From NCBI GenBank assembly GCA_015228935.1, contig JADGCO010000040.1:1-37029 (forward strand): a stretch of DNA of 37,029 nt, in the 5' to 3' direction. Shown here piece by piece: positions 24,142 to 32,726 of the stretch. This DNA is from Magnetococcales bacterium. GTDB lineage: Bacteria > Pseudomonadota > Magnetococcia > Magnetococcales > DC0425bin3. Under the pieces are notes generated by a model. The model did not search any database, had not been told where the DNA came from, and saw only the letters and a list, made by a program, of their open reading frames with translations. Position 1 is the first letter of the stretch, and each line of letters begins with the position of its first letter. A program made the position numbers and the translations under genes.

Positions 24142-24265
24142 TTCAGAACCCTTGCAAAAAAAGAATTTGATATTCAGAACCCTTGCAAAAAAAGAATTTG
24201 ATATTCAGAACCCTCGCAAAAAAAGAATTTGATATTCAGAACCCTTGCAAAAAAAGAATTTGACA
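24142..24265 (+). repeat. Tandem repeat, 31-bp unit, 4 copies
   Basis: Units start at 24142, 24173, 24204 and 24235. Each reads TTCAGAACCCTTGCAAAAAA then AGAATTTGATA, with only one or two base changes (ctcgc in copy 3, gacat at the end of copy 4). Non-coding, directly behind the secretion operon. Confidence 0.95.
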
Positions 24266-24269
24266 TGAA

Positions 24270-24360
24270 AGATTTTGTTGGGGCTCCGCCCCAAACCCCG
24301 CCAGGAGGAAGGGCACAGCCCTTCCTCCTGGACCTCCTTCCCAGTTTTTCGAACGTTTTT
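24270..24360. repeat. Double-hairpin interspersed repeat
   Basis: It contains GGGGCTCCGCCCC (short hairpin) and then a perfect 14-bp stem, CCAGGAGGAAGGGC with its complement around a 3-base ACA loop (24301-24331). The tail CCTCCTTCCCAGTTTTTCG also recurs inverted at the window end (36994-37029). REP-like and probably multi-copy in the genome. It might also end transcripts from either side. Confidence 0.85.
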
Positions 24361-24434
24361 TAATGGGGGGAGCTGAATAGTTACCGTTCTTCAATGGTTG
24401 GTAACTGGTTGATGTCAACCTGGTATCGTGGACA

Positions 24435-25736
24435 TCACTCCATACCCAGGCCGTTTCGGTGCAGACGCACGCCATCCCCTTGCATGACCGTTTCAACGAT
24501 GCGTGGGGCCTCTTCGGAGTAGGTGATCCGGGGTGGTTTTTTGGCCAGGGGTTTGTCGTTCAGCAGGGGCATCGGCAGCAACAGATCAAAATGGGGCAGA
24601 TACCAGACATTGGCGCGGCGGGTGGTCCCAAAAGCATAACTCTCGGTCGTCATGATCAAGTCTCTGGTCAAACGGGCCGTGCGACCGGGAAAGCGCAACG
24701 AACCGATTGCCTTTGGCGCTTGGGCTTTATGGGTATCGTTCTCTTCCAGGGTCAGGTCCATCCAGATATGGGTTGAATTGTCTGGTTTGGTGGGGTTGCG
24801 GGCCGTCAGGCGCAGTGTCCATTGACCCGCTCCCCAAGCGACCGGTTGACGTACCCCGACAAAATGACCTTCGTGGGTGCCAATTTCGGAAAATCCGCCG
24901 GCAGCGACCTGAAGATCATCGGGATTCTGGGTATCCCAACGGGAAAATATCACCCCTGGCCCCCGGTTCTGTTTTTTTTCTTGGAGATCGGTCTGCAAAC
25001 CAACATAAAGCTTGGTGTTGTTGATGGCCGCATGAAACTGGAAAAAGAGATGACTTCCGGCCACGGGTGCCTCTTTGAAGATCATGGGAATGGCCAGGCT
25101 GGTCAATTGTTCGTCCTTGTTTTGCGTTGGAAAATTCAAAAAAACATAGTGCCAGCAACAGGTCACCGACAGATCTGGATGTTTCTTGTTCGCAAACTGG
25201 AGGTAACGGGTTTTGCGATGCACGGGAAACAGGGGGGTTGGCTCCCCTTTGGCAGCCTGGCCCTTGATCTGGATACGGTATCCCAGAGGGGGCGTTGCAT
25301 GACCATCATAACGCAAAAACCAGGTTTTGACAGTCGTATCAAGGGATCGGTCGGCACAATAGGCATAAACAATCTGACCAGCTTCATTCACCCATTGCAC
25401 GGGTTGCCGGATATTGGGACCGGTTTCGGGTTCGCGGATCAGGAGCAACTCGACAGGATCGTAAGAGGCTACGGTGAAAAACTCTTCGACCAGAATGTGT
25501 CCCGGGGCACATTTTTTGTCGTTGGCCAGGCGAATGTTTTCCAATCTCGTGACCGGCAAGGGCACGGGATGAATCAGCCAGATTTTCTGGTCTGGCTGGG
25601 CCGAGTTGCATGGCCATGCAATTGCCCATAAAATAAATAATAATTGAAATATTATTCTCGGAGTTGTTCCAGAATTTTGCCGGAAGGGGCATCTCCCCGA
25701 TTCCCTTTTTATTTTCAATCGGCTTTTTTGAGCCAT
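24435..25736 (-). CDS. Secreted protein, DUF3472-like, function unknown
   Basis: 433 residues from ATG 25736 (weak ribosome-binding site). A basic N terminus and hydrophobic stretch (IIFQLLFILWAIAWPC) suggest a signal peptide; the Cys could mark a lipoprotein, but no clear lipobox is seen. The middle is beta-rich: YVGLQTDLQ, GVIFSRWDTQ, GFSEIGTHEGHFVGVRQPVA and WGAGQWTLRLTARN. This strand and tryptophan pattern resembles DUF3472-type domains, which are lectin-like. The assignment is from memory of the pattern only. It stands alone on the minus strand between the hairpin repeat and an unassigned region. Confidence 0.55.
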   Translation of the reverse strand: MAQKSRLKIKRESGRCPFRQNSGTTPRIIFQLLFILWAIAWPCNSAQPDQKIWLIHPVPLPVTRLENIRLANDKKCAPGHILVEEFFTVASYDPVELLLIREPETGPNIRQPVQWVNEAGQIVYAYCADRSLDTTVKTWFLRYDGHATPPLGYRIQIKGQAAKGEPTPLFPVHRKTRYLQFANKKHPDLSVTCCWHYVFLNFPTQNKDEQLTSLAIPMIFKEAPVAGSHLFFQFHAAINNTKLYVGLQTDLQEKKQNRGPGVIFSRWDTQNPDDLQVAAGGFSEIGTHEGHFVGVRQPVAWGAGQWTLRLTARNPTKPDNSTHIWMDLTLEENDTHKAQAPKAIGSLRFPGRTARLTRDLIMTTESYAFGTTRRANVWYLPHFDLLLPMPLLNDKPLAKKPPRITYSEEAPRIVETVMQGDGVRLHRNGLGME

Positions 25737-25760
25737 TGTCAGAGTCCCGGATGACAAGCG

Positions 25761-26081
25761 TTACTGGGATGGGGTCTGTCGCAAAATTTCCTCTGCTTGC
25801 CCCGGCCTCTTGCTGATTTCCTTTCCCACCAATCCGCTCAAGTTACCGGAAAGTACTCCTCCCTGGCCAGAAAAAGCTACCGTTACCCTGCCATGTGATG
25901 GTCCCCTCCAATCCTCAATGCAGGCCTTGGCGAGAACCTCTGGATCACGAAGAGCCGCAAAGTGCCTGTGCATCAAGGCTTTTCTCGCCCCGAACCTGAA
26001 TATGAAGGGTGTCCAAATCGACCAGACAATCGAAACCGGGAGCCCTGACATGTACATGCGGGGACAGGTGAACCCCTTCAT
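25761..26081 (-). CDS. Possible hypothetical protein
   Basis: A 106-residue open frame from ATG 26081, with no convincing ribosome-binding site. The part from MHRHFAALRDPEVLAKACIE onward, with VTVAFSGQGGVLSGNLSGL, looks protein-like, but no family is recognised. It is the only candidate gene in the 25.74-26.16 kb interval, which otherwise shows nothing. Confidence 0.3.
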   Translation of the reverse strand: MKGFTCPRMYMSGLPVSIVWSIWTPFIFRFGARKALMHRHFAALRDPEVLAKACIEDWRGPSHGRVTVAFSGQGGVLSGNLSGLVGKEISKRPGQAEEILRQTPSQ

Positions 26082-26163
26082 GGATTTTAATCCTGAATCC
26101 GCGAATCTGACCGAGTCAATTGGAAGGGACAGGGGGGATTGCTCCCCCCGGATTCACACAGCT

Positions 26164-27096
26164 TTATCCTCTCCGACTTTTTTTTTCAGGTTCAGAGGAT
26201 TTTCGATCAAAAAGCTTGCGAAACGTTGCGGTGAATTCATCGAAATAGTTCTTGCCTCCCTTCCTCCCGGCAACCTTCTTTTCCACTTCTTTCAACTGCT
26301 CGAACAACTCATTATAATCGCTTTTCGTCTGGCCATACCCAAGCAGTTCTGCCAGTTCCAAGCTATTTTTCGCCCCTTCGAGCAGATCTTTGAGACGCTT
26401 TTCCTCACCGTCGTTTCGCGAATCATTCTCAGCCAAAGTCTCAGCCTCTTTGATCATGGCCTTGCTGCGCAGAACCGGCAGGGGGATCACTCTATCCTCG
26501 GTCACCACCAGAGTTCCGAGTACGGTCTGCAACGCAATTTTTGCTTCGGCGATCCGACCGGAGTCGATCATGGGGACCGCCGCTTTGATCGCAAGCGGAT
26601 AGGTGCCCAGGGGCAGGCTTGTCGTCTGAATGGAAACTTCGCTGGCCAGATCAGCAAGCATGCGCCGGGCTTTTTGAATCTCTCCGTTCTTGAGCGCCTT
26701 TTTGGCGTATTCAATACTGGGTTTTATGGAATCCGTTCCCGCAAAAGTGTCGTGAACCACCGTTCTGACTTCCACCGGAGCCAGGGCCAGCAACGGATTG
26801 CGAGCCAGCAGCATCTCCAATTTTCCAATGGCATTCGTGAGCGCCGTGATGGTTTTGTCCCGGTCGTCAACGTCCAGGGAAGCCAGGGCATTTCGAGTCT
26901 CATCCACCGCAACTTTTGCCTCTTTGACAATTTTTTCACGTCGCTTGGCAATCTCGGATTCCATCTCCAGTTTGACAGGCTCCTGAACTGACCGGGTCAC
27001 CTGGCTTTGAATCTCCGGTTCCGGAGGCTGGCATGCCTTATCCGGCTCATGATTCGGAACATCTTTTGTAGTTTCTTTCAATTCCGTGCTGCTCAT
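26164..27096 (-). CDS. YfdX family protein, without signal peptide
   Basis: 310 residues from ATG 27096 (AGGAG upstream). A charged N-terminal extension precedes the YfdX domain: EAKVAVDETRNALASLD, LEMLLARNPLLALAPVEVRT, EIQKARRMLADLASEVSIQT and TSLPLGTYPLAIKAAVPMID. The order is the same as in its neighbour 27174-28085. No signal sequence is seen, so it is probably cytoplasmic, unlike the neighbour. YfdX proteins are linked to acid and heat stress: E. coli yfdX is under EvgA, and YfdX1/YfdX2 pairs occur in transmissible heat-resistance islands. Their molecular activity is not settled. Confidence 0.85.
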   Translation of the reverse strand: MSSTELKETTKDVPNHEPDKACQPPEPEIQSQVTRSVQEPVKLEMESEIAKRREKIVKEAKVAVDETRNALASLDVDDRDKTITALTNAIGKLEMLLARNPLLALAPVEVRTVVHDTFAGTDSIKPSIEYAKKALKNGEIQKARRMLADLASEVSIQTTSLPLGTYPLAIKAAVPMIDSGRIAEAKIALQTVLGTLVVTEDRVIPLPVLRSKAMIKEAETLAENDSRNDGEEKRLKDLLEGAKNSLELAELLGYGQTKSDYNELFEQLKEVEKKVAGRKGGKNYFDEFTATFRKLFDRKSSEPEKKSRRG

Positions 27097-27173
27097 GGTT
27101 GTTTCTCCTCGTGTTTCCAGATGAATCGACCATGGTTTTCCAGGGTGCCAAAGGGCACCATGAATCCTCAGGA

Positions 27174-28085
27174 TCAAAGCATGCTCGAAACCTTTTTCTT
27201 GATCCGGTCAAACCAACCTTCGCCGGATTTGCCGTCAGAGGTTTTCTTTACGATCTCATCAAGCTGGGCATACAGGGGCTTGTAGGACTCCTTGTCGCCA
27301 TAACCGAGTAACTCAGCCATTTCCAGTTGATTACGCACCTCGGCGAGGATCCTTTCCAAATCCTCATTTTCTTCCTTTGATCGATTTACCTTTTTGGACA
27401 GCTCCTCCGCCTTGATCAGCAGGTGTTCGGCGCGAAGCTTTGGCAAAGGAACAACCTTGTCCGTTTTGACTACCAAGGTATTGAGCGCACTTTGCAAGGT
27501 GGCCCTGGCCTGGTCGATTTCACCCTTGTCGATCATGGGAACAACTGCCTTGATCGCAAGCGGGTAGGTCGCCAGAGGAATACTGCGCGTCTGATAGACG
27601 ATTTCGCTGGCCAGGTTGCGCACAATTGGGCGGGCTTTCTGGATCTCTCCATCCATCAGGTAGTTCATCGCGTCGTGAATCATCGCCTTGACCGTGTCCA
27701 CGTTTGCCAGAAGGTCATAAGTCACGACGTTGGTTTCCACGGGTGCCAAGGCCAGCCCAGGATCACGCGCAAGAATCAATTCCAGCTTCCCAGTAACTTT
27801 TTCCAAGGCAGCGATGGCTTCATCCTGCTTTTTTTCTCCGAGTGCCTTTAACGCTTTCTCAGTTTCCTTCAACGCAACGGTAGCCTCATCAAGAACTTTC
27901 TTCCTCCTTTCAAGGGCTTCATCAGAAGATTCTCCATCGACACCTGCTTTTACGGATTCACTGGCAGCCGACTGTTTTTGTGGTTCTGCGGGCAACGATG
28001 TTTTTTCGGCGTTGGCAACGCCCGGCACCATCATTGCGACGACGAGCAGAGCCACATGAAATGGTTTTATTAATTTTTTACACAT
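27174..28085 (-). CDS. YfdX family protein, exported
   Basis: 303 residues. ATG 28085 follows AAAGGAGGACAACC, a strong ribosome-binding site. A signal peptide (KPFHVALLVVAMMVPGVANA, cleavage after ANA) indicates a periplasmic protein. YfdX core: ALKETEKALKALGEKKQDEA, LELILARDPGLALAPVETNV, EIQKARPIVRNLASEIVYQT and RSIPLATYPLAIKAVVPMID. The C-terminal part is helical and charged. It is about half identical by eye to the downstream paralogue over the core. It lies 77 bases upstream of the cytoplasmic copy and is probably co-transcribed with it. Confidence 0.9.
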   Translation of the reverse strand: MCKKLIKPFHVALLVVAMMVPGVANAEKTSLPAEPQKQSAASESVKAGVDGESSDEALERRKKVLDEATVALKETEKALKALGEKKQDEAIAALEKVTGKLELILARDPGLALAPVETNVVTYDLLANVDTVKAMIHDAMNYLMDGEIQKARPIVRNLASEIVYQTRSIPLATYPLAIKAVVPMIDKGEIDQARATLQSALNTLVVKTDKVVPLPKLRAEHLLIKAEELSKKVNRSKEENEDLERILAEVRNQLEMAELLGYGDKESYKPLYAQLDEIVKKTSDGKSGEGWFDRIKKKVSSML

Positions 28086-28165
28086 GGTTGTCCTCCTTTC
28101 ATCACATCGTAATGTTGGCGATATGGACCTTTTGCGACTTTAATTAAGACCTGTCCTGGTGAAAG

Positions 28166-28921
28166 GTGGTCTACTCTTTGTTTCACGGCGCTTTCTTGCG
28201 TCCTCTTTTCAAGAACACCACCGTCCCGACCAGGAAGTCCCAGGTCTTCTCCACGGCTATGGACAACCAACCCGCCGTGACAGTTCGGGTTGCCCAGGGC
28301 GAGCGGGAGATGTTTGCCGACAACAAACTTCTCGGACAGTTCAACCTGGAGGGAATCGCTCCGGCCCCGCGTGGCATGCCACAGATCGAGGTCACCTTTG
28401 ACATCGACGCCAACGGTTTGGTCCAGGTTTCGGCCAAGGATCTGGGAACCGGCAAGGAGCAGTCCATTCGCATCGAGGCATCAGGCGGCTTGACCGAAGA
28501 AGAGATCAACCGCATGGTCCGCGACGCCAAGGCGCATGCAACAGAGGATTCCCGGAAACGCAAATTGATCGACGCCAGGAACCATGCCGATTCTCTGGTC
28601 TATACCACCGAGAAAAGCCTCAAGGAGCATGGCGACAAAGTGGATGAGATGACGAAAAAAGCCATCAAGACAGCCCTTGACGAACTCAAGGGAGTGATGA
28701 ATGGAGACAACGCCGAGGTCATCGAGGCCAAGATCCAGGTGTTGATGGAAGCGTCCATGAAGCTGGGTGAGACAATTTACAGGAATTCCGCCGCCCAGGG
28801 CGCAACCAACAACACATCGTGTGGAACAGGCTCTTGCTCCACCGGGACACGCCACGACGACGTGGTGGTGGACGCCGAATATGAGGAGGTCAAGCCCGAT
28901 ACAAGAGCCAAGGCTGCCTGA
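28166..28921 (+). pseudogene. DnaK C-terminal (substrate-binding) fragment
   Basis: DnaK homology begins at [20 protein letters not shown] (about codon 15) and covers the whole substrate-binding sandwich ([39 protein letters not shown]) and helical lid ([19 protein letters not shown]) to a [15 protein letters not shown] tail. The ATPase domain is absent. Just upstream, VFTAL, which belongs immediately before this in DnaK, is found in another frame, so the fragment comes from a truncated and frameshifted dnaK. A GTG start exists at 28166 but there is no clear ribosome-binding site. If expressed it would bind clients without ATP control. It may simply be debris of a dnaK once paired with the nearby cbpA. 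Confidence 0.8.
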
Positions 28922-28945
28922 GGGTACTTGAATGATGTGAAAATC

Positions 28946-28983
28946 TTCCCCCCTTTCCGACCTTTGGGAAGGGGGAATTTTTC
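28946..28983 (+). terminator. Terminator behind the DnaK fragment
   Basis: A C-rich arm TTCCCCCCTTTCC pairs with GGAAGGGGGAA with a small bulge and is followed by TTTTTCTT. It lies 25 bases after the stop codon. Confidence 0.7.
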
Positions 28984-29006
28984 TTGGTGACCTGATAGTC
29001 ATCCAG

Positions 29007-29130
29007 CTACAAAAAAAGCTGGTATCTCAGCGGTTCCATCACGCTCCAGAGATGATCTGTAAGCCCCGCAGCCATGGCAGGTGTCCGCCAGGTGACGGAC
29101 AACAGCTGCGATCTGCTCCCGGGAGTTCCT
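29007..29130 (-). pseudogene. Transposase C-terminal remnant
   Basis: A minus-strand frame reads TWRTPAMAAGLTDHLWSVME and then a stop. TPAMAAGLTDHxW is a typical C-terminal end of certain DDE transposases. Only this tail is left. It sits in the gap between the DnaK fragment and cbpA (28.92-29.25 kb), which has no other gene. Confidence 0.5.
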
Positions 29131-29254
29131 CAAGTCGTACAGTGGTGTGCCATTCCGTTCGGAAAACTCATGCTGACGATGCTGGCATGGTCTTTTCTCC
29201 TCCTCAAAGGATCGGAAAAGCCCTTATACCACATTATTATCAGTTGTTCGATTT

Positions 29255-30214
29255 TCAGTAGACCAGTCCCTCCCTGGGATCAAAGAGCATCTCCTTTTCC
29301 ATCTTCCGGTAGAAATTCTTTTGGGACTCTGTCTTTGGCTTCGGCACAACCACGTTCAGTGTGACATATTGTGTGCCGGCGGGAGATCCCGGCAGACCAC
29401 GGCCTTTCAGAGCCAGTTTCTTGCCAGATTGGCTTCCTTCTGGAACCTTCAGACGAACCGGACCAGCCAGGGTCGGAACCGTCACCGTGGTGCCGAGGGC
29501 CGCCTCCCATGGAGCGATGGGCAGTTCCAGATGAATGTCTTTTCCTTCCAAACGGAATTGCCTGTGCGGCAGAATACGGATCTGGAGAAACAAATCCTCC
29601 ATGGAAGTGCCGCCATTTCCTCGTTGGGCACTCAGGTGGATCGTTTGGCCATCGGTGACACCCGCCGGAATGGCAACCTGGATGCGCTTGGTGTCGCCAC
29701 CGGAAGAATGGATTTCAAAGCGCCGTTTGCATCCCGAGAACGCCTCTTCCAGGGTGACTTCAACCTCATAAGCGGGAGATTGTGGGCAGAATCCTTTGGT
29801 GAACACCGATGCTCCATCGCCAACATGGCCCGGAAAACCCGAAAACCAGGCACCAGATCCATTGCCACCGTTCCGTTTGCCAAAAAGGGTGTTGAACAGA
29901 TCCTCCAGGTCGATGGGCGAGCCGCCCTGCTGGAACCGGAATCCAGATGCATTTTCATATCCCGGCTGACCTGGGAAAGTGCCGCCACTTTTCCAGTAGT
30001 CATAGATCTGATCGTACTCCGCACGTTTCTTGGCGTCACCCAGGACCTCATAGGCCTCGGAAACCTCCTTGAAGCGGGCTTCACTGCCTGGTGATTTGTT
30101 GATGTCCGGATGATGCTCACGGGCAAGTTTGCGGAATATTCGCTTGATCTCCTTGGGACTGGCGGACTTGTCAATACCCAGAATTTTATAGAAATCCTTG
30201 AATTCGGCACCCAT
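29255..30214 (-). CDS. cbpA: CbpA-type DnaJ co-chaperone
   Basis: 319 residues, ATG 30214 with CAGGAGAA upstream. J domain at residues 6-70 with HPD in LAREHHPDINKSPG. A G/F-rich linker follows (GGNGSGAWFSGFPGHVGDG). Two C-terminal beta domains: VEVTLEEAFSGCKRR, VAIPAGVTDGQTIHLSAQRG, and a second with LKVPEGSQSGKKLALKGRGL. The zinc-finger repeats of true DnaJ are absent, so this is the CbpA/DnaJ type II class. It stimulates DnaK ATPase and delivers clients. It lies 42 bases behind hsp20 and is probably in one operon with it. Confidence 0.93.
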   Translation of the reverse strand: MGAEFKDFYKILGIDKSASPKEIKRIFRKLAREHHPDINKSPGSEARFKEVSEAYEVLGDAKKRAEYDQIYDYWKSGGTFPGQPGYENASGFRFQQGGSPIDLEDLFNTLFGKRNGGNGSGAWFSGFPGHVGDGASVFTKGFCPQSPAYEVEVTLEEAFSGCKRRFEIHSSGGDTKRIQVAIPAGVTDGQTIHLSAQRGNGGTSMEDLFLQIRILPHRQFRLEGKDIHLELPIAPWEAALGTTVTVPTLAGPVRLKVPEGSQSGKKLALKGRGLPGSPAGTQYVTLNVVVPKPKTESQKNFYRKMEKEMLFDPREGLVY

Positions 30215-30256
30215 GGCGTTCTCCTGTCAAGGTTCCGGGGTTGAGAACCACGGGAA

Positions 30257-30799
30257 TCATTTTTTGCATAGGCTGGACAACGACTCCTTGGCCTTGTTCC
30301 ACCAACCGCCAACCTTGTCCTGCCATGCATGGGCCAGAGATTCCAGAGATTTCGAGGTCAATTCACAGGATCTGTTGATCCCGATCCAGCGAGGACGTAT
30401 ATCGTCTTTTATTTTTGGAATGGTGACTGTCAGGACGCCATTTCTGGTGGACGCCTTCGCCTCACCCACAAGCAACCCGTCTGGCAAACAAAAGGTCCTT
30501 TGAAAGGATCCGGTTGCCCATGCCATGCTCCGGTTGTGGTTCTTCTCCCGATGATGGAAGGTCCGGGTTCCGCGAATGGTAAGCCTGCCCGGTTCGACAA
30601 TGACCTTCAGTTCTTTCGGGTCGATGCCAGGAACATCCGATGTGAACGTCACATGATCCGCGCTTTCCGCCATATCGGTTCTTACGTCCCAATGATTCGA
30701 AACCAACGACAAATCGGACGCACGGGACAATGCATACCAAACCGGGCTGGCCAGACCAGATCCGCACCCGGCAAGAGAGCCACGAGACAGATAAAACAT
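30257..30799 (-). CDS. Small heat-shock protein, Hsp20 family
   Basis: 180 residues from ATG 30799, with GGAGGG directly upstream. The alpha-crystallin domain is recognised by FTSDVPGIDPKELKVIVEPG and RLTIRGTRTF, then SMAWATGSFQRTFCLPDGL and the closing ASTRNGVLTVTIPK. The C-terminal tail (about 45 residues, WIGINRSCELTSKSLESLAH and an Lys/Trp-rich end) is longer than usual and lacks a clear IxI motif. Holdase for unfolding proteins. It is the first gene of the hsp20-cbpA pair and belongs with the YfdX genes to a stress-linked cluster. Confidence 0.9.
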   Translation of the reverse strand: MFYLSRGSLAGCGSGLASPVWYALSRASDLSLVSNHWDVRTDMAESADHVTFTSDVPGIDPKELKVIVEPGRLTIRGTRTFHHREKNHNRSMAWATGSFQRTFCLPDGLLVGEAKASTRNGVLTVTIPKIKDDIRPRWIGINRSCELTSKSLESLAHAWQDKVGGWWNKAKESLSSLCKK

Positions 30800-30915
30800 G
30801 ATTCCCTCCTTTCCCGAATACGAGGTATGGTTGACGCAGATGATGCGCAAAACGATTCTGCTCTTGAGATAAGGATTCAGAGAAAAATTTCAAGGGTATC
30901 CTGGTCGCCTTTCCC

Positions 30916-31134
30916 TCACGAAATGAATGGACAGGGCACCATGGTCCTGGATTTTTGCAGCCTTGCCGTTCCGGATCTGGATTGCCCAGTCGGCATGCCC
31001 GCAGACAACTCTTTTCCGCGCTTGACGGCCTGAATCGTCTCTTCCAGAGCCTGCAAAAAGCGCAACCTGTCCGTGTTGCCGAAAGTCAGGCCACTCCCCG
31101 GATTATTCCGGAATTCGCTCCATAATCGAGTCAT
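30916..31134 (-). CDS. Small hypothetical protein
   Basis: 72 residues from ATG 31134, with AAGG close upstream. It begins MTRLWSEFRNNPGSGLTFGN and continues RLRFLQALEETIQAVKRGKE, a plausible helix; the C terminus is basic. No family is recognised. It fills the gap between hsp20 and the DNA glycosylase gene. Could be spurious. Confidence 0.35.
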   Translation of the reverse strand: MTRLWSEFRNNPGSGLTFGNTDRLRFLQALEETIQAVKRGKELSAGMPTGQSRSGTARLQKSRTMVPCPFIS

Positions 31135-31219
31135 TGGCCTTGTCCAGACCACCTTTGACGCCCTGGAGGTTCAGCAGGGAATGGGCGGGCGTCGGCATCC
31201 ACATGGATTTTTATTTTTT

Positions 31220-31666
31220 TTACCCATCCCGGTTTTGGGCAATACGCTCCCATGCCCGCACATCCCCCTCCACGAGGATGAATATAGGATGGGGAGTGGG
31301 CATGGCAATCTGGTCCAATTGAGCATGGTGGTGAGGATTCCGGCTGGTGACCTTGCCCAGGAAATGCTTCCATTCATAAAGGAGCTGCCCGGTCGTTTCC
31401 CGGATGGAGCCGTTCCAGCTCGCCGCCACGATGCGGGTGGCGTCGAACCTGTAGTTCCGCCGCTGTGCCTCTCGATGCACCTCCCACAGATAGGCGGCCA
31501 CAGCACCGACGGGATCGTCCTGCTCCCGAAACCGGATGAGTTGCGGATGGCGGGTATAGCCCCGGGTCATCCCCTGGAGTACCTTCTGGGCCAGCAATGC
31601 CTCCCGCCAGAGGGCAACCAGTCCATGGGCATCGAGATAATGAGGATGTAGAGTCCAGAGTCGCAT
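31220..31666 (-). CDS. Pyrimidine dimer DNA glycosylase-like protein
   Basis: 148 residues from ATG 31666. The opening MRLWTLHPHYLDAHGLVALW, then REALLAQKVLQGMTRGYTRH and PQLIRFREQDDPVGAVAAYL, and WEVHREAQRRNYRFDATRI match the Pyr_excise family (T4 endonuclease V-like), including the conserved RxWxLHPxYLD start and GYxxHPQLxRF motif. Later LLYEWKHFLGKVTSR and an HPIFILVEGDVRAWE end complete the usual length. The family repairs UV photodimers by base excision; many members are annotated only by similarity. The frame is open further upstream, but that extension overlaps a decayed methyltransferase and is not conserved. Confidence 0.8.
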   Translation of the reverse strand: MRLWTLHPHYLDAHGLVALWREALLAQKVLQGMTRGYTRHPQLIRFREQDDPVGAVAAYLWEVHREAQRRNYRFDATRIVAASWNGSIRETTGQLLYEWKHFLGKVTSRNPHHHAQLDQIAMPTPHPIFILVEGDVRAWERIAQNRDG

Positions 31667-31754
31667 GAATGCATACACCCCGCATCCTGTCAGCCAGGAC
31701 CACGAGGTCTCCGAATTTGCCTTGGCCAACAAATAATCGGACTGATTCGAGATT

Positions 31755-32333
31755 TCAGGCAGGTGCAGCAGGCGCTGGACATGCGACAAGAATGTTGCCA
31801 AACGACTGAAGACCAACAACATCCTCCAACATCAATCCGCTGAGAACAAGCAACGATTTCCATTCTGTCAAAGTGCGCTCGCGACCTCGCGACCCCATGA
31901 ACATCTGCATGTCGAACGAGGCTCCGGTTAAATCGGCATGGACCTCCGGGAGTACTATTTCCAGCAACGCAACACGTGCGCGGTGATTTCGGCAGGCGCT
32001 GGCAAGATTGTGCAGGATCGTAACGCAGGTATCATTGTCAAAACCGTGCAGGACGGCGGAAAGCAGATAGACATCCTTTTCGCCCTGAGCGGGGGGGAGT
32101 GACTCCAAAAAATCTCCAGCCTCAAAATGCAGGCGCTCGATGCCACTTGTGCTGTGGGTGGCCCAATAACGCCTGGCTTCGGCAATCACCTGGGGGCGAT
32201 CCACCACCAGGGCCGTCAGGTGGGAGTGGCGTTTCAGGATGGCCAACTGTGCATCACAGCTTTTTTCGCGCAGAATATCAACTATTTCAAGCAACAGTTG
32301 CACTACCCGCTTCAGACACACTGGGCGGGGCAT
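31755..32333 (-). pseudogene. O-methyltransferase fragment with damaged SAM site
   Basis: The C-terminal half matches plant/bacterial O-methyltransferase family 2: LVVDRPQVIAEARRYW, RLHFEAGDFLESLPP, DVYLLSAVLHGFDNDTCVTI, VALLEIVLPEVHADL and GRERTLTEWKSLLVLSGLML. The N-terminal dimerisation domain is missing. The glycine-rich SAM motif expected after LLEIVDI is replaced by LREKSCDAQL, so cofactor binding looks lost. It probably represents a decayed gene despite an open frame of 192 codons. Confidence 0.6.
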
Positions 32334-32351
32334 CGCTCTTTCAGCAGCGCA

Positions 32352-32726
32352 CTACAATCCATGCTCCTGACGGGTCGATTGGATGAGTACGTTGGCAGGA
32401 ATTTTCAGTCCATTGTGAAGGCGACGGATCATTTGCAGCGAGAGTTGTCGTTTGCGATTCAGAATTTCCGCCACCCGCGCCCGGCTGCCAATGAATGGTT
32501 CCAATTCCTTGCGACTCAGCCCCATCTGTTCCATCCGGAAGCGGATCACATCGACGGGATCAGGCAGGTCGATGGCATGATGTCTGGCTTCGTAAGCAGC
32601 GATCAGCGTGGCGAGGATATCCAAACGATCTCCTTCCGGCGTGTCGGGGTCGGCATCCATCAATCGTTCCACTTCCGCCAACGCAGCGTCATAATCCTGT
32701 TCGGTCTTAATGGGTTGGATCTCCAT
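32352..32726 (-). CDS. higA: HigA-type antitoxin (Xre helix-turn-helix)
   Basis: 124 residues from ATG 32726, which overlaps the end of the toxin frame (TGATG). The N-terminal part is acidic (TEQDYDAALAEVERLMDADP, then DTPEGDRLDILATLIAAYEA). The C-terminal helix-turn-helix is FRMEQMGLSRKELEPFIGSR, ARVAEILNRKRQLSLQMIRR. This is the HigA layout that follows HigB in the same operon. HigA binds HigB and represses the promoter. Here its toxin partner is 5'-truncated, so the antitoxin is probably orphaned. Confidence 0.85.
   Translation of the reverse strand: MEIQPIKTEQDYDAALAEVERLMDADPDTPEGDRLDILATLIAAYEARHHAIDLPDPVDVIRFRMEQMGLSRKELEPFIGSRARVAEILNRKRQLSLQMIRRLHNGLKIPANVLIQSTRQEHGL

Noticed and set aside
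24142..24265. CRISPR array
   Set aside because: The 31-bp units follow each other directly with no spacers.
29180..29200. Strong ribosome-binding site (GAGGAGGAGAA) before an ATG on the minus strand
   Set aside because: The frame has only five codons. Probably the start of a gene lost to the transposase remnant.
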